Source of the DNA: Bacillus timonensis
GTDB lineage: Bacteria > Bacillota > Bacilli > Bacillales > Bacillaceae_L
Length of the DNA: 64,000 nt
Assembly (NCBI RefSeq): GCF_000285535.1
Contig: NZ_HE610985.1
Span: 1,170,677 to 1,234,676 of the forward strand
Direction of reading: 5' to 3'
The position numbers were made by a program, and so were the translations under genes. The notes under the pieces were generated by a model. It saw only the letters and a list, made by a program, of their open reading frames with translations. It did not search any database and was not told the DNA's origin. Below, piece after piece: positions 22,851-32,014 of this stretch (position 1 is the first letter of the stretch; each line of letters starts with the position of its first letter).

Positions 22851-23768
22851 TTAATGAAAAATATCCCCTTTTCTTATTTTCCTTTCAAATGAATACTTTT
22901 TGACTAATAATGAACCGTCAATTGTCTTTAAGAGTACGTCTTTACCAAAGACTTCAATTACCTCACCTACATTAAACTCAAATGTGTCTATCACTTGATC
23001 AAACGGGTATGCCTCCCATATTGTTACTATTTTACTATCTTCTGATAATAAAAATGCGCCAGGAAATGGAGTAGTCACGCCTCTTATTAAATTGTAAATT
23101 TCCCTTGTCGAAACAGATAAATCGATCTTTCCGTCCTTCGGGCCTCTTTTTTCATACCATGTTGGGATATTTTTACTTTGTGGAAATAAAAGAATTGTAT
23201 CTCTTTTATAATCCTCTATTAATTTCTTTATTTGGATTCGTCCTACAAGCAATACTTTATATTGAAGTGTTCGAATTGTATCAAATTCATTTATTTCAAA
23301 CATTTCAATTGAATGAATCTTCCCATCATCCGCCTTTGAATTATACTGAAAGCAATGATTGATAAATCTAGTATGACCGTTAATTAGTGACCAGTTGAGT
23401 GGAGACCGTCCTTTTCCATATGGTAAATGACCGCAACTCCCATGAAAACCAAATATCCCCTTCTCAAATTGGGAAAGTACCTCACCTGGAATAATTCGTT
23501 GCCAGCCAACTGAAATTCCCAATTCAAACGTATTATTTTTAAAGAATTCAATGTCCTGTACATCCTTTAAAGAATAAGATGAAACGATATATTGGGGGAT
23601 ACCATGCAATTTTGCATAATCTTGCAAATCCGAATAACCAGATATACCTGATTTTTTTTCTGCTGATACCGATACGATTAGATCTACGGGATGTAAATGA
23701 TGATGAATATAATCAACCATATTTTTTGTTGTTTCTTTGTTCCCAAAGACTACTAATTTATAATGCAT
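22851..23768 (-). CDS. Formyltransferase-domain protein (sugar N-formyltransferase-like)
   Basis: 305 residues. N-terminal formyl_trans domain: LIVSVSAEKKSG, ELGISVGWQRIIPGEVL, then GFHGSCGHLPYGKGRSPLNWSLING with the catalytic His and the conserved PxNW, and the catalytic Asp in KADDGKI. The C-terminal domain (FPGAFLLSEDSKIVTIWEA) is like that of methionyl-tRNA formyltransferase. Pairing with a glycosyltransferase points to N-10-formyl-THF-dependent formylation of an amino sugar on a spore glycan; the true acceptor is not visible. ATG after GGGGAAGA. Confidence 0.82.
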   Translation of the reverse strand: MHYKLVVFGNKETTKNMVDYIHHHLHPVDLIVSVSAEKKSGISGYSDLQDYAKLHGIPQYIVSSYSLKDVQDIEFFKNNTFELGISVGWQRIIPGEVLSQFEKGIFGFHGSCGHLPYGKGRSPLNWSLINGHTRFINHCFQYNSKADDGKIHSIEMFEINEFDTIRTLQYKVLLVGRIQIKKLIEDYKRDTILLFPQSKNIPTWYEKRGPKDGKIDLSVSTREIYNLIRGVTTPFPGAFLLSEDSKIVTIWEAYPFDQVIDTFEFNVGEVIEVFGKDVLLKTIDGSLLVKKYSFERKIRKGDIFH

Positions 23769-23807
23769 TCATTCTTCCCCTACTTTATTTTTTTCTACCT
23801 TCCTTTT

Positions 23808-23835
23808 CATCTTATGACGTCCCCTTTAGTTTAGT
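23808..23835 (-). promoter_or_regulatory. Candidate sigma-K promoter of the glycan pair
   Basis: AC, 17-base spacer, CATAAGATG on the minus strand; one mismatch (G for A at the end of the -10). Confidence 0.45.
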
Positions 23836-23918
23836 GTTAAGTGAAAAAACCATTTGCATAATTTGTATGGGTAGAAAGTAAAAAAAGCAAGTCAATTTGA
23901 CCCGCTTCCTTATTTACG

Positions 23919-24170
23919 TTAAAACTTATTGGTTGCTTCAATTGCATGCTGCGTTTCTTCTAGTTTTCGAAGTCTTTCTTTTGCACGTTTGAATTCTATT
24001 TCTTCGTTTGTGGTTGCATTTTCTATCTCTCGCAATTGTTCTTTCGCCAATAGAACCATGTTCTGGGCATGCTGGAATCTTTGTGGATCATCATTTCCTT
24101 GTGACTCGATGACTGCCTTTCCGGCCTCATCGACAGATTGCAGAAATTGATGCAAATTCTTTTCCATCAT
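23919..24170 (-). CDS. Small helical hypothetical protein
   Basis: 83 residues from ATG 24170 (GGAGA five bases upstream; the next codon is also ATG). It is a charged helical hairpin: NLHQFLQSVDEAGKAVIES, RFQHAQNMVLLAKEQLRE, EFKRAKERLRKLEETQHAIE. No Cys, no membrane segment. I have seen similar short proteins in Bacillus but cannot name the family. Divergent from the LysE-type gene. Confidence 0.65.
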   Translation of the reverse strand: MMEKNLHQFLQSVDEAGKAVIESQGNDDPQRFQHAQNMVLLAKEQLREIENATTNEEIEFKRAKERLRKLEETQHAIEATNKF

Positions 24171-24251
24171 TATCTTCTCCTTAAAAAAAGTGATACAACC
24201 CTCCCCTCCTGAATACAATTTTGAGACAAGTCTTTTCAAGGGGTGTTAACA

Positions 24252-24881
24252 GTGGGTGTACTTCTCAGTTATATTCTATTAGGTCTTAGTCTTGCAGCTC
24301 CAATAGGTCCTGTGAATGCTGCACAATTAGATAGAGGTATAAAATACGGATTTGTCCACGCCTGGCTTGTTGGTGTTGGCGCTGTATTAGCTGATGGGGT
24401 TTATATGTTAATGGTTTACTTAGGTCTTGTATCTTTCATTAATACCCCGTTTATTCAAACGTTTCTATGGCTTTTTGGTTGTTTTGTATTGCTATACACT
24501 GGTTTCGAAAGCCTGTTTAGCGCTGGTAAAATCAATATGCTGAATACCAGAAACCAGGAGCCCGCTTATAAAGCTTTTTTTTCAGGCTTCATCATGTCGA
24601 TTACGAACCCGTTAACCATTTTGTTCTGGCTAGGGATATATGGCTCTGTATTGGCAAAAACAGCTTCCACTTCAACTAACAATGAGCTTATTATTTATAG
24701 TGCAGCTATTTTTAGTGGATTATTACTTTGGGATATCACAATGGCTACAATCTCAAGCGGTTTTAGAAAAATATTAACATCACGTTTATTAGCACTTATA
24801 TCCATTGTATCTGGTCTTTCCCTTATTGGCTTCGGCATCTATTTCGGAATTCAAGGTGTACAGCTTTTGCTAAGTCATTAA
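24252..24881 (+). CDS. LysE/RhtB-family amino-acid exporter
   Basis: 209 residues from GTG 24252, six bases after AAGGGGTG. Six membrane helices. LAAPIGPVNAAQLDRGIKYG near the N-terminus and FFSGFIMSITNPLTILFW in the middle are the LysE-family landmarks. Members export basic or neutral amino acids or their derivatives; substrate unknown. Its stop overlaps the end of the convergent permease by four bases. Confidence 0.88.
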   Translation: MGVLLSYILLGLSLAAPIGPVNAAQLDRGIKYGFVHAWLVGVGAVLADGVYMLMVYLGLVSFINTPFIQTFLWLFGCFVLLYTGFESLFSAGKINMLNTRNQEPAYKAFFSGFIMSITNPLTILFWLGIYGSVLAKTASTSTNNELIIYSAAIFSGLLLWDITMATISSGFRKILTSRLLALISIVSGLSLIGFGIYFGIQGVQLLLSH

Positions 24882-26224
24882 GGTTTTTCAAGCTTTTCAA
24901 ATAAGGTACCCATACTCATGGAATCTTTCTTTTTCCAGCCCGCATTTTTGATAAAAGCAAAAATCCCGATAATGATGACGAATCCTAGACTAATAAAGAA
25001 GCCTGGACGAATTTCCTTACTAAATAATGTTCCACTTACTGCTAGTAAGATAAACAACATTCCAAGATAATATTTCATTTTACCTATGAAACCAGGCTTC
25101 AAAAGTCGATTCGCAGACAAAAGGATAAAGAGCCAATTGTACAAGAGCATAAGTCCAGCACCAGTAGTTATATATTCATATATGCTATCCGGCATTAACA
25201 ACGAAAAGATGATTGATGCTAGTAGTCCAGATGCTGTTAAAATAAAAGCAGGTAATGGAACTTTTAATTTTCCTTTTTTCGAAAAGATTTTTGGGGCATC
25301 ACCGTCTTCTGACAAATTGACTAAAATACTGGTAACCCCATAGAGAGCAGCGACCATTGTGGAGAATCCACCAATAATAAGTGCCCCATTAAAAATATCA
25401 GCAATCAAAGGAATATTGTAATTATCTAAAGCAACTACAAATGTACTTTCGTCACCTGTAAATACCTGCCACGAAACGAGCATCACAGCTAGTCCAATAG
25501 ACCCTAAATAAATTATCGTAAGAAGTAGCAGCATTACCTTTCCTGCCTTAGGTGCTTCACTTTTGTCTTTAAGCTGCGTTGCCATTAACCCCATTACCTC
25601 AATCCCACCAAAAGCATAAAAGGCAAAGATTAAAGCTGACCAAAGCCCCACTATACCTTTAGGGACATATTCAGTTGGCAGTTGCGGGTCACGTGTTCCA
25701 TCGATTGTACCTGTTACCGCTAATACCGCAATCACAATGAACATAAGGATTGCGGAAATTTTGATGAGTGCAAATACATTTTCTAGTTTATTTATACCAC
25801 TAGTACCAATTAATAAAACACCTAAACCTATTACTCCATAAATTGCAGCAAAAACCCAAAGAGGAATAGTTGGAAACCAAAACTTTGTAAAAATAGATAA
25901 TGCCGTTAATTGACTCCCCATAATAAGAATCTCAGCACTCCAATATATCCAACCAATACTAAAACCTGCCCAGTTTCCAAATGCTTGTTTTGCATAAGTC
26001 CTGAAGGCACCTTTTTCAGTCTTCTTTGCCGTTAGTTTAGCTAAACCATCATAGACAAAATAGGTTCCTATCGCAGCAATAATAAATAAAATCAGGACAG
26101 AGGGTCCAGCTGTTCGAATTGCAATACTGGACCCTAGAAAGAATCCTGTGCCAATGGTACAGCCAACCCCAAATAGAGCCAGCTGCCACCATTTTATCTT
26201 TTTCTCACTTTTTTCCTTTGCCAT
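24878..26224 (-). CDS. APC-superfamily amino-acid permease
   Basis: 448 residues, 12 predicted helices. Helix 1 carries the unwound substrate motif GVGCTIGTGFFLGSSIAI and helix 6 has ALIFAFYAFGGIEVMGLMA; both are classic for the amino-acid transporter branch (YbxG/AAP type). It should import an amino acid with H+. ATG after AGGTAAAGGAAAT. The MFS gene lies eight bases upstream on the same strand, so the two form an operon. Confidence 0.87.
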   Translation of the reverse strand: MAKEKSEKKIKWWQLALFGVGCTIGTGFFLGSSIAIRTAGPSVLILFIIAAIGTYFVYDGLAKLTAKKTEKGAFRTYAKQAFGNWAGFSIGWIYWSAEILIMGSQLTALSIFTKFWFPTIPLWVFAAIYGVIGLGVLLIGTSGINKLENVFALIKISAILMFIVIAVLAVTGTIDGTRDPQLPTEYVPKGIVGLWSALIFAFYAFGGIEVMGLMATQLKDKSEAPKAGKVMLLLLTIIYLGSIGLAVMLVSWQVFTGDESTFVVALDNYNIPLIADIFNGALIIGGFSTMVAALYGVTSILVNLSEDGDAPKIFSKKGKLKVPLPAFILTASGLLASIIFSLLMPDSIYEYITTGAGLMLLYNWLFILLSANRLLKPGFIGKMKYYLGMLFILLAVSGTLFSKEIRPGFFISLGFVIIIGIFAFIKNAGWKKKDSMSMGTLFEKLEKP

Positions 26225-26231
26225 ATTTCCT

Positions 26232-27464
26232 TTACCTCTTAACCTTTTGGAATAAAGAATCTGTTCTTATTTTTTTTGGTGGCTTGATGAAAAAAAGGAC
26301 TAAAATGGCCGCAATCGCTGAAATTCCAGTTACACTAAAAAACAAAAGATCATGAGAAATTTTCATTACGATTGCAAATACTGGCGGCCCTACAGCAACA
26401 CCAATAAACCGCGCACTACTATAAATAGAGGTAATTGTACCTCTCTCTTCTTTTTCAGTACCATGTGTGATTAACGCATCTAAGCTTGGAAGAGCCGTTC
26501 CAATGCCTATCCCACAAATAACAAGGGCAGCTATAAAAATATACAGATTTTCCGTATAGCAAATCCCAAAAACGGCTACTGTAGCTGCAAATATTCCAGA
26601 AAATATAATCCATTTGATTGCATTTTTATCATCCCCAAGCTTCTTACCGGTAATAAATGAAGCCAGGCAAAGTGCTCCGAGCGGAATTGCAAGAATAAGG
26701 CCTTTTACCATTCCATCGATTCCGTACTTGTCTTCCAAAATAGACGATAAGAAGAAGAGCATTCCAAAAAGAATATAAAAACAAATCGCTCCGACGATAA
26801 AAATGGAAATCAGCCACCGTCCCTCTTCTTTAAGTGTTCGTTTTATTTTTCTTAGAAAAAAAGCAAAGCTTGACGTATCAACTTCATTATCCTTTGGAGT
26901 ATGAACCATGAATTGAATCAAAAGAATTGAAATCAAACAAAAAATGGGGAATGCAAAAAAAGGCATATACCAAATTAAAGCTGCTAGTATTGCACCTAAA
27001 ATTGGGCTTAGTACCTTTCCAAAGGTATTGGATGTTTCAATTAATCCAAGTCCTGTATTTACATCCTTCTCACTTTTACACATATCACCTACTAATGGCA
27101 AGACAATTGGAGAAGCACCTGCAGCTCCAACACCCTGTAAAAACCTTCCTACCAGAATAAGGATATAAGGACTTTCGAATAACCAAGATGCAAATCCTGA
27201 TACTAAACCTCCTATCCCAGCAATAATTAAGCTTGGGATAATTACTTTTTTCCTTCCAATTCGATCGGAAAGAAATCCTGCAATCGGAATTAAAATAATC
27301 GCTACAACGGAATATATCGTGATAATCAAACTTGATTGAAACGGTGTGATTTCGAGTTCTTTTTCCATCACCGGCAATACAGGAATTAGCATAGAATTAC
27401 CCAAGGTCATGACTAATGGGATAGAAGCAAGTGAAAGTACTCCCCATTTCTCTTTTTTCTGCAT
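26232..27464 (-). CDS. MFS drug/metabolite exporter
   Basis: 410 residues from ATG 27464 (AAGGAGAAGGATGAT before it). 12 helices. Motif A in loop 2-3 reads GFLSDRIGRKKVI and helix 5 has a motif-C-like stretch GASPIVLPLVGDMC; this places it in the DHA1 group of H+-coupled exporters (YitG/Bmr-like). Substrate unknown. It is divergent from fabI with about 200 bases between, and lies upstream of the APC permease. Confidence 0.85.
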   Translation of the reverse strand: MQKKEKWGVLSLASIPLVMTLGNSMLIPVLPVMEKELEITPFQSSLIITIYSVVAIILIPIAGFLSDRIGRKKVIIPSLIIAGIGGLVSGFASWLFESPYILILVGRFLQGVGAAGASPIVLPLVGDMCKSEKDVNTGLGLIETSNTFGKVLSPILGAILAALIWYMPFFAFPIFCLISILLIQFMVHTPKDNEVDTSSFAFFLRKIKRTLKEEGRWLISIFIVGAICFYILFGMLFFLSSILEDKYGIDGMVKGLILAIPLGALCLASFITGKKLGDDKNAIKWIIFSGIFAATVAVFGICYTENLYIFIAALVICGIGIGTALPSLDALITHGTEKEERGTITSIYSSARFIGVAVGPPVFAIVMKISHDLLFFSVTGISAIAAILVLFFIKPPKKIRTDSLFQKVKR

Positions 27465-27592
27465 ATCATCCTTCTCCTTCGGAATTCTAGATAACTTTAT
27501 GCACTTATAAATTTTAGGTTCACCCCAAATCAATGATAATATGTATGGATGGGTTTACCATTTCTTTGTTTAGGAAAATAATAAACAGAAAT

Positions 27593-27609
27593 ATAGTATC
27601 AGATACTAA
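27593..27609. promoter_or_regulatory. FapR operator at the fabI promoter
   Basis: ATAGTATCAGATACTAA matches the 17-base FapR palindrome TTAGTACCAGATACTAA at 15 of 17 positions. A TATAAT box lies at 27617-27622, so the operator covers the -35 region. FapR repression is relieved by malonyl-CoA. Confidence 0.85.
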
Positions 27610-27664
27610 AACCAGGTATAATAAAAAGAGAATAAAATTTTTTATGGTTTTTATGGAGGTAAAA

Positions 27665-28444
27665 ATGGAAGATTTAATTCAATTAGAAGGTAAAAATATC
27701 GTCGTAATGGGCGTAGCGAATGAAAGAAGTATTGCTTGGGGTGTCGCTGAATCCCTTTATAAAGCAGGAGCAAAAGTCATCTATACGTATCGATTAGATC
27801 GTTCACGCGAAAAACTTGAAAAACTACTTGAGAAATATAACTATCCAGCAGAAATGATTGTTAGATGTGATGTGAACAGTGATGAAAGCATCTCCCAGGC
27901 GTTTGCTGAAATCGGTGAAAAGGTAGGAACGATTCACGGTTTAGTACACTCGGTTGCATTTGCAAATGCAGATGACTTAAAAGGTGACTTTATCGATACA
28001 TCAAGAGATGGTTATGCATTCGCTCAGGACACAAGTGCATATTCTTTAGTTGCAGCAGCAAGAGCTGCTCGTCCATATTTGGCAGATGATGCTTCAATTA
28101 TCACAATGTCTTACCTAGGCGCGGTCCGTGCTCTTCCAGGCTATAATGTGATGGGAGTAGCTAAAGCTTCACTTGAAGCATGTGTAAGATACCTCACTTT
28201 TGATCTTGGAAAAGATGGAATCAGAGTCAATGCGATTTCCGCTGGTCCAATCAGAACGTTGGCTGCTAAAGGTGTACCAGGATTTAATGATATAATGAAA
28301 ATGATTGAAGAAAAAGCACCACTTAAGCGAAATGTTACGAAAGAAGATGTTGGTAACATGTCCATCGCTATGCTAAGCAATCTTTCACGCGGTGTAACTG
28401 GTGAAGTAATCTATGTTGATTCTGGATATAATATTGTTGGATAA
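27665..28444 (+). CDS. fabI: Enoyl-[acyl-carrier-protein] reductase FabI
   Basis: 259 residues from ATG 27665 with GGAGG seven bases upstream. SDR-type NAD(P)H enzyme: cofactor loop VMGVANERSIAWGVAESL, HSVAFANADDL, catalytic YNVMGVAKA (Tyr-x6-Lys) and SAGPIRTLAAKG. It reduces trans-2-enoyl-ACP in the last step of fatty-acid elongation. The FapR operator places it in the lipid-synthesis regulon, as in B. subtilis (yjbW). Longer in-frame starts would run through the promoter and are rejected. Confidence 0.97.
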   Translation: MEDLIQLEGKNIVVMGVANERSIAWGVAESLYKAGAKVIYTYRLDRSREKLEKLLEKYNYPAEMIVRCDVNSDESISQAFAEIGEKVGTIHGLVHSVAFANADDLKGDFIDTSRDGYAFAQDTSAYSLVAAARAARPYLADDASIITMSYLGAVRALPGYNVMGVAKASLEACVRYLTFDLGKDGIRVNAISAGPIRTLAAKGVPGFNDIMKMIEEKAPLKRNVTKEDVGNMSIAMLSNLSRGVTGEVIYVDSGYNIVG

Positions 28445-28445
28445 A

Positions 28446-28485
28446 AAAAGAGGGTGAACCAATAGCGTTCACCCTCTTTCCTTTT
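28446..28485. terminator. Bidirectional terminator
   Basis: AAAGAGGGTGAAC / GTTCACCCTCTTT stem, loop CAATAGC, T-rich on the plus side and A-run on the other. Confidence 0.9.
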
Positions 28486-30331
28486 AAAATTCTAAATCGA
28501 CTTTTAACTCATCCACATATTCTCTTGAGCCAGTAACGATTAACCGGTCACCTAGCTGAAGTTCAGTGTCACCATGTGGTACAATCGAGTCTTTACCTCT
28601 AAAGATTCGAACAAAGATGACATCTCCAGTAAACGGGAAATTCCGCAGCATTGTACCATCATATAGACTATTATTCATTTCAATTTGATACAAGGATTGC
28701 TCCTGATTCGTCAAGATTGTCATGATACTTGGCGCCTCAATTAATGCTCGAAGTAATGTATTTGTGGACATTAGTAATGAGAACACATCGATACCAAGTT
28801 CTTTGAGTTCCTCACCTAGTTCCCCAGATTCAATCCTCGCAATGACACGATCAACACCAATGTCCTTTGCAAATTTTGCAATTTCAGCATTTTGTTCATC
28901 AGATCCTGTTGTAATAACTAAAATATCTACATCAAACACATTCGTAGTCTTCAGATTTTCAATCGAGTAATCTTCAAGTCCCACAATATCGAATACAGAA
29001 TCAGAATGCTTTTTATCAATCTTGTCCTGCATCGTGTGATAAATCGTCGTATCAAAGAGCTTTGAGTTCAAATCCCTTGTCACAGGTAATGACATTTGGT
29101 TTGCACCAATAAAGGCAACACGAATAACCGGTTCTTCATCCATTTGCTTTGGAAACAACTTTTTAAACCCTATTGGTGAAACAATACTTGCAATAACTGC
29201 AACTAAAATTAAGGCACCTGACATTCTATCATCAATGATTCCCATTTTTTCTCCAACTGTTGCTGCCGCGATGACTAGGGATAGAGTAGATGTTAACAAA
29301 GCACCTGCTCCAATTGTCGTTTTCCAGTCATACCATCGCTTAATATAGAGAATAGGTAGCATTTTTGAAATGACTAAAGCGATAAATAGTAACGGAATGA
29401 GTAATAAAATTTTAGGATCTTGGAAGAGTGCCCAGAGATCAAGTTCGACCCCAATCATTACGAAAAAGATTGGAATTAAAAATCCATAACCAAATGAATC
29501 AAGCTTTTGTACCATTTCATGATTTGGGGACAATAATGATACTAATACACCCGCTAAAAATGCCCCTAAGATATTTTCTGCACCGATTGTTTCAGACAGT
29601 GCAACAAGAATCATTATTAGAGCAAATATAGCTCTCGTACCAATTTGGATTGTTCCCTTTGACATCGTCTCAAGAAAAGAACGGTTTTGGAATCTTTTCC
29701 CGACAAAATAAAGAAGAATTCCTGCACCAAACAAGATTAACAGTAGCCACATATTGCTCTCTCCGCCACCATAAATAGAAGCAAAAACAGCCAGCAAAAT
29801 CATTGTAACAAGATCAGCTACTACTGCAACTAGTAAGATAATCTGACCTATATTTGTTTTCATGATTTGGGCATCTTTTAAAGTTGGTACAACAACTCCT
29901 AAAGAAATTGTGGAAATGATTAAAGTCATTAAAAAGGCATTATCAGTAAAACCTGTCCACACGAATAAATAGGATAACAAAAGCGATAAAATAAAGATTC
30001 CAACAAAAACAACAACGGAAACAAGGAAAGTACTCGGTGCTTGCTTACCATTTGGTAGCTTTTGTCGCTTTTTACCTCCTGCAAAAGCAGTAAAGTCAAT
30101 TTCTACTCCACTTAAAAACATTAAAAAGATAAATCCTAATGTGGATAATGTTTCAAGCCACATATCAGGTTCGACAACATCGAACCCACTTTTTCCGATA
30201 ATAATCCCCATGATAATTTCAGCAACAACGACAGGGATTATCCGAAGTTTAAACCTATGTAGGATCAGTGGTGTTAAAAAAGCAACCACCATTACAATTA
30301 CTAACGATGTTAATGAAGCACCATGTTCCAT
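28484..30331 (-). CDS. yjbQ: CPA2 monovalent cation:proton antiporter with RCK domain
   Basis: 615 residues. About 12 membrane helices form the Na+/H+-exchanger domain (residues 1-400; LGFIFLMFLSGVEID and GAENILGAFLAGVLVSLLSP are typical). A TrkA-N nucleotide-binding domain (RVAFIGANQMSLPVTRDL to about 530) and a TrkA-C domain (IEMNNSLYDGTMLRNFPF, LQLGDRLIVTGSREYV) follow. TrkA-C domains often bind c-di-AMP or other nucleotides. It probably exchanges K+ or Na+ for H+. Position beside fabI/yjbP fits YjbQ. MgtE lies immediately upstream on the same strand. Confidence 0.9.
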   Translation of the reverse strand: MEHGASLTSLVIVMVVAFLTPLILHRFKLRIIPVVVAEIIMGIIIGKSGFDVVEPDMWLETLSTLGFIFLMFLSGVEIDFTAFAGGKKRQKLPNGKQAPSTFLVSVVVFVGIFILSLLLSYLFVWTGFTDNAFLMTLIISTISLGVVVPTLKDAQIMKTNIGQIILLVAVVADLVTMILLAVFASIYGGGESNMWLLLILFGAGILLYFVGKRFQNRSFLETMSKGTIQIGTRAIFALIMILVALSETIGAENILGAFLAGVLVSLLSPNHEMVQKLDSFGYGFLIPIFFVMIGVELDLWALFQDPKILLLIPLLFIALVISKMLPILYIKRWYDWKTTIGAGALLTSTLSLVIAAATVGEKMGIIDDRMSGALILVAVIASIVSPIGFKKLFPKQMDEEPVIRVAFIGANQMSLPVTRDLNSKLFDTTIYHTMQDKIDKKHSDSVFDIVGLEDYSIENLKTTNVFDVDILVITTGSDEQNAEIAKFAKDIGVDRVIARIESGELGEELKELGIDVFSLLMSTNTLLRALIEAPSIMTILTNQEQSLYQIEMNNSLYDGTMLRNFPFTGDVIFVRIFRGKDSIVPHGDTELQLGDRLIVTGSREYVDELKVDLEF

Positions 30332-30349
30332 ATTTTTCCCCCTTATTTA

Positions 30350-31729
30350 TTAAACTAAATAGCCCATAAAAAAAGTTGCTAATCCAAAATAAATTAAAAT
30401 ACTAATAATATCATTGATCGTGGTAATAAAAGGTCCTGACGCAACCGCAGGGTCCACCTTTAAACGGTGCATCAGTAATGGTACGAGTGCACCAGCAAGA
30501 GTTGCTACAATCAATGTAAGCAAAATCGAAAATCCAACTAATAATCCGAGAAAGAAATCACCTTGCCAAAGATAAACAACTATCATTATTACCGTTCCAC
30601 AAACGGCCCCAGTTATTACACCTGTCCCAGCTTCTCTTAAAATCAATAGCCACTTATTTTCTTCCTCGTCTTCACCAATTGCAATTCTTCGGACTGCAAC
30701 TGCCAACGCTTGTGTTCCTGTATTACCTGCCATACCTGCAATTAACGGAATAAAAACTGCTAAAATTGCAACCTGATCTAAAGTTGCTTCAAATCGACCA
30801 ATAAGACTTGCTGTTAACATACCTAGGAAAGATAAAATAATTAACCATGGCAATCTCTTTTTAGCAGAAGTAAGGATGTTTTTATCAGCAGAATCGACAT
30901 CAGAAATACCTGCAAGTTTTGAGTAGTCATCTGAAGCTTCTTCATCCATAACATCAATAATATCATCGACTGTAATAATCCCTAACAAATGATTTTGAAA
31001 ATCAACAACGGGAACTGCTAAGAAATTGTAGTCCTTCATTTTCCGTGCGACTTCCTCTTGGTCTTCACTGACGGACACCGATACAACACGATCATTCATA
31101 ATTTCATGGATCATTGTATCGTCCTCACTTACAAGTAAGTCACGAATAGAAATAACTCCGACAAGCCGTTTTTCTTCATCTATAACATACACATAATAAA
31201 TCGTTTCAGCACGTGGAGCTTCCTTTTTAAGGATATACATTGCTGATTTCACAGTTTGATTGGCATGTATCGCAATGAATTCAGTCGTCATAATACTGCC
31301 GGCAGTATATTCTTCATAATGAAGAAGCTGTTTTATTTCTCCAGCAGCTTCATCATCCATAATCGTTAAGTAGCTGGCTACCTGTTCTTTATCTAACTCA
31401 TTTAAGACGTCAACTGCGTCGTCAGCATACATTTGTGAGAGCATATCGGCCACAAAGGTTGGATCCATCTCAGATAATAGCTCTTCGTATTCATGCTCAT
31501 CTATTTCGAGGTTTTCAAACACCTCAGCCATTTCAGCTGGTGACAAAAAAAGATATACGTGCATTCTAGCATCTTTTGGCAACTTCGCGTAGAATTTTGC
31601 TCTTTCATATGGATGTATATCTAAAAATAAAGTTCTAAACTGGTCAATATCCTCATTTTCAAGCGCTGTAAGCAATTGTTCATTTTCTAATTGTTGTTGT
31701 TCTTTTTCACTTACTTCTTGTTGTACCAT
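30350..31729 (-). CDS. mgtE: MgtE-family magnesium transporter
   Basis: 459 residues from ATG 31729 (GGGGGG seven bases upstream). Domain order: MgtE_N helical superhelix (residues ~20-120, MDPTFVADMLSQMYADDAVDVL), two CBS domains (~125-250, VGVISIRDLLVSEDD and LLGIITVDDIIDVMDEEA), a connecting helix, and five membrane helices with AGMAGNTGTQALAVAVRR and VDPAVASGPFITTINDI. The channel admits Mg2+ when cytoplasmic Mg2+ is low. No M-box riboswitch was recognised in the 285 bases upstream; a GCCC/GGGC inverted repeat at 31893-31923 is the only structure seen there. Confidence 0.93.
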   Translation of the reverse strand: MVQQEVSEKEQQQLENEQLLTALENEDIDQFRTLFLDIHPYERAKFYAKLPKDARMHVYLFLSPAEMAEVFENLEIDEHEYEELLSEMDPTFVADMLSQMYADDAVDVLNELDKEQVASYLTIMDDEAAGEIKQLLHYEEYTAGSIMTTEFIAIHANQTVKSAMYILKKEAPRAETIYYVYVIDEEKRLVGVISIRDLLVSEDDTMIHEIMNDRVVSVSVSEDQEEVARKMKDYNFLAVPVVDFQNHLLGIITVDDIIDVMDEEASDDYSKLAGISDVDSADKNILTSAKKRLPWLIILSFLGMLTASLIGRFEATLDQVAILAVFIPLIAGMAGNTGTQALAVAVRRIAIGEDEEENKWLLILREAGTGVITGAVCGTVIMIVVYLWQGDFFLGLLVGFSILLTLIVATLAGALVPLLMHRLKVDPAVASGPFITTINDIISILIYFGLATFFMGYLV

Positions 31730-32014
31730 ATTCATTCCCCCCTTACCATTCAAAAAATCAAAACTTAACATTCATTTCATAAAATGTAACATACGACCAT
31801 TTACTTTTATTAGCAATATGTATATGATATTTTTTTAGGATGCCGTTATCTTATGATTTGCAATCAATCAAAAATAAGCTAAGATAGAATTGGCCCTTCT
31901 AATGCGCTAGAGGCGTCTTGGGCTAAATAACTAAAACATAAAATTGGATATTGAATTATACCCTGTTTTCTATGATATTAAACTCGCGCCTGATTAGAAA
32001 GGATTTTTTTATCC

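Noticed and set aside
27533-27664. Longer N-terminus for FabI
   Set aside because: The added codons cover the FapR operator and the TATAAT box; the ATG at 27665 has the ribosome binding site and family length.
31740-32014. M-box Mg2+ riboswitch before mgtE
   Set aside because: None of the conserved M-box blocks was found; only a GCCC/GGGC inverted repeat and AT-rich sequence are there.
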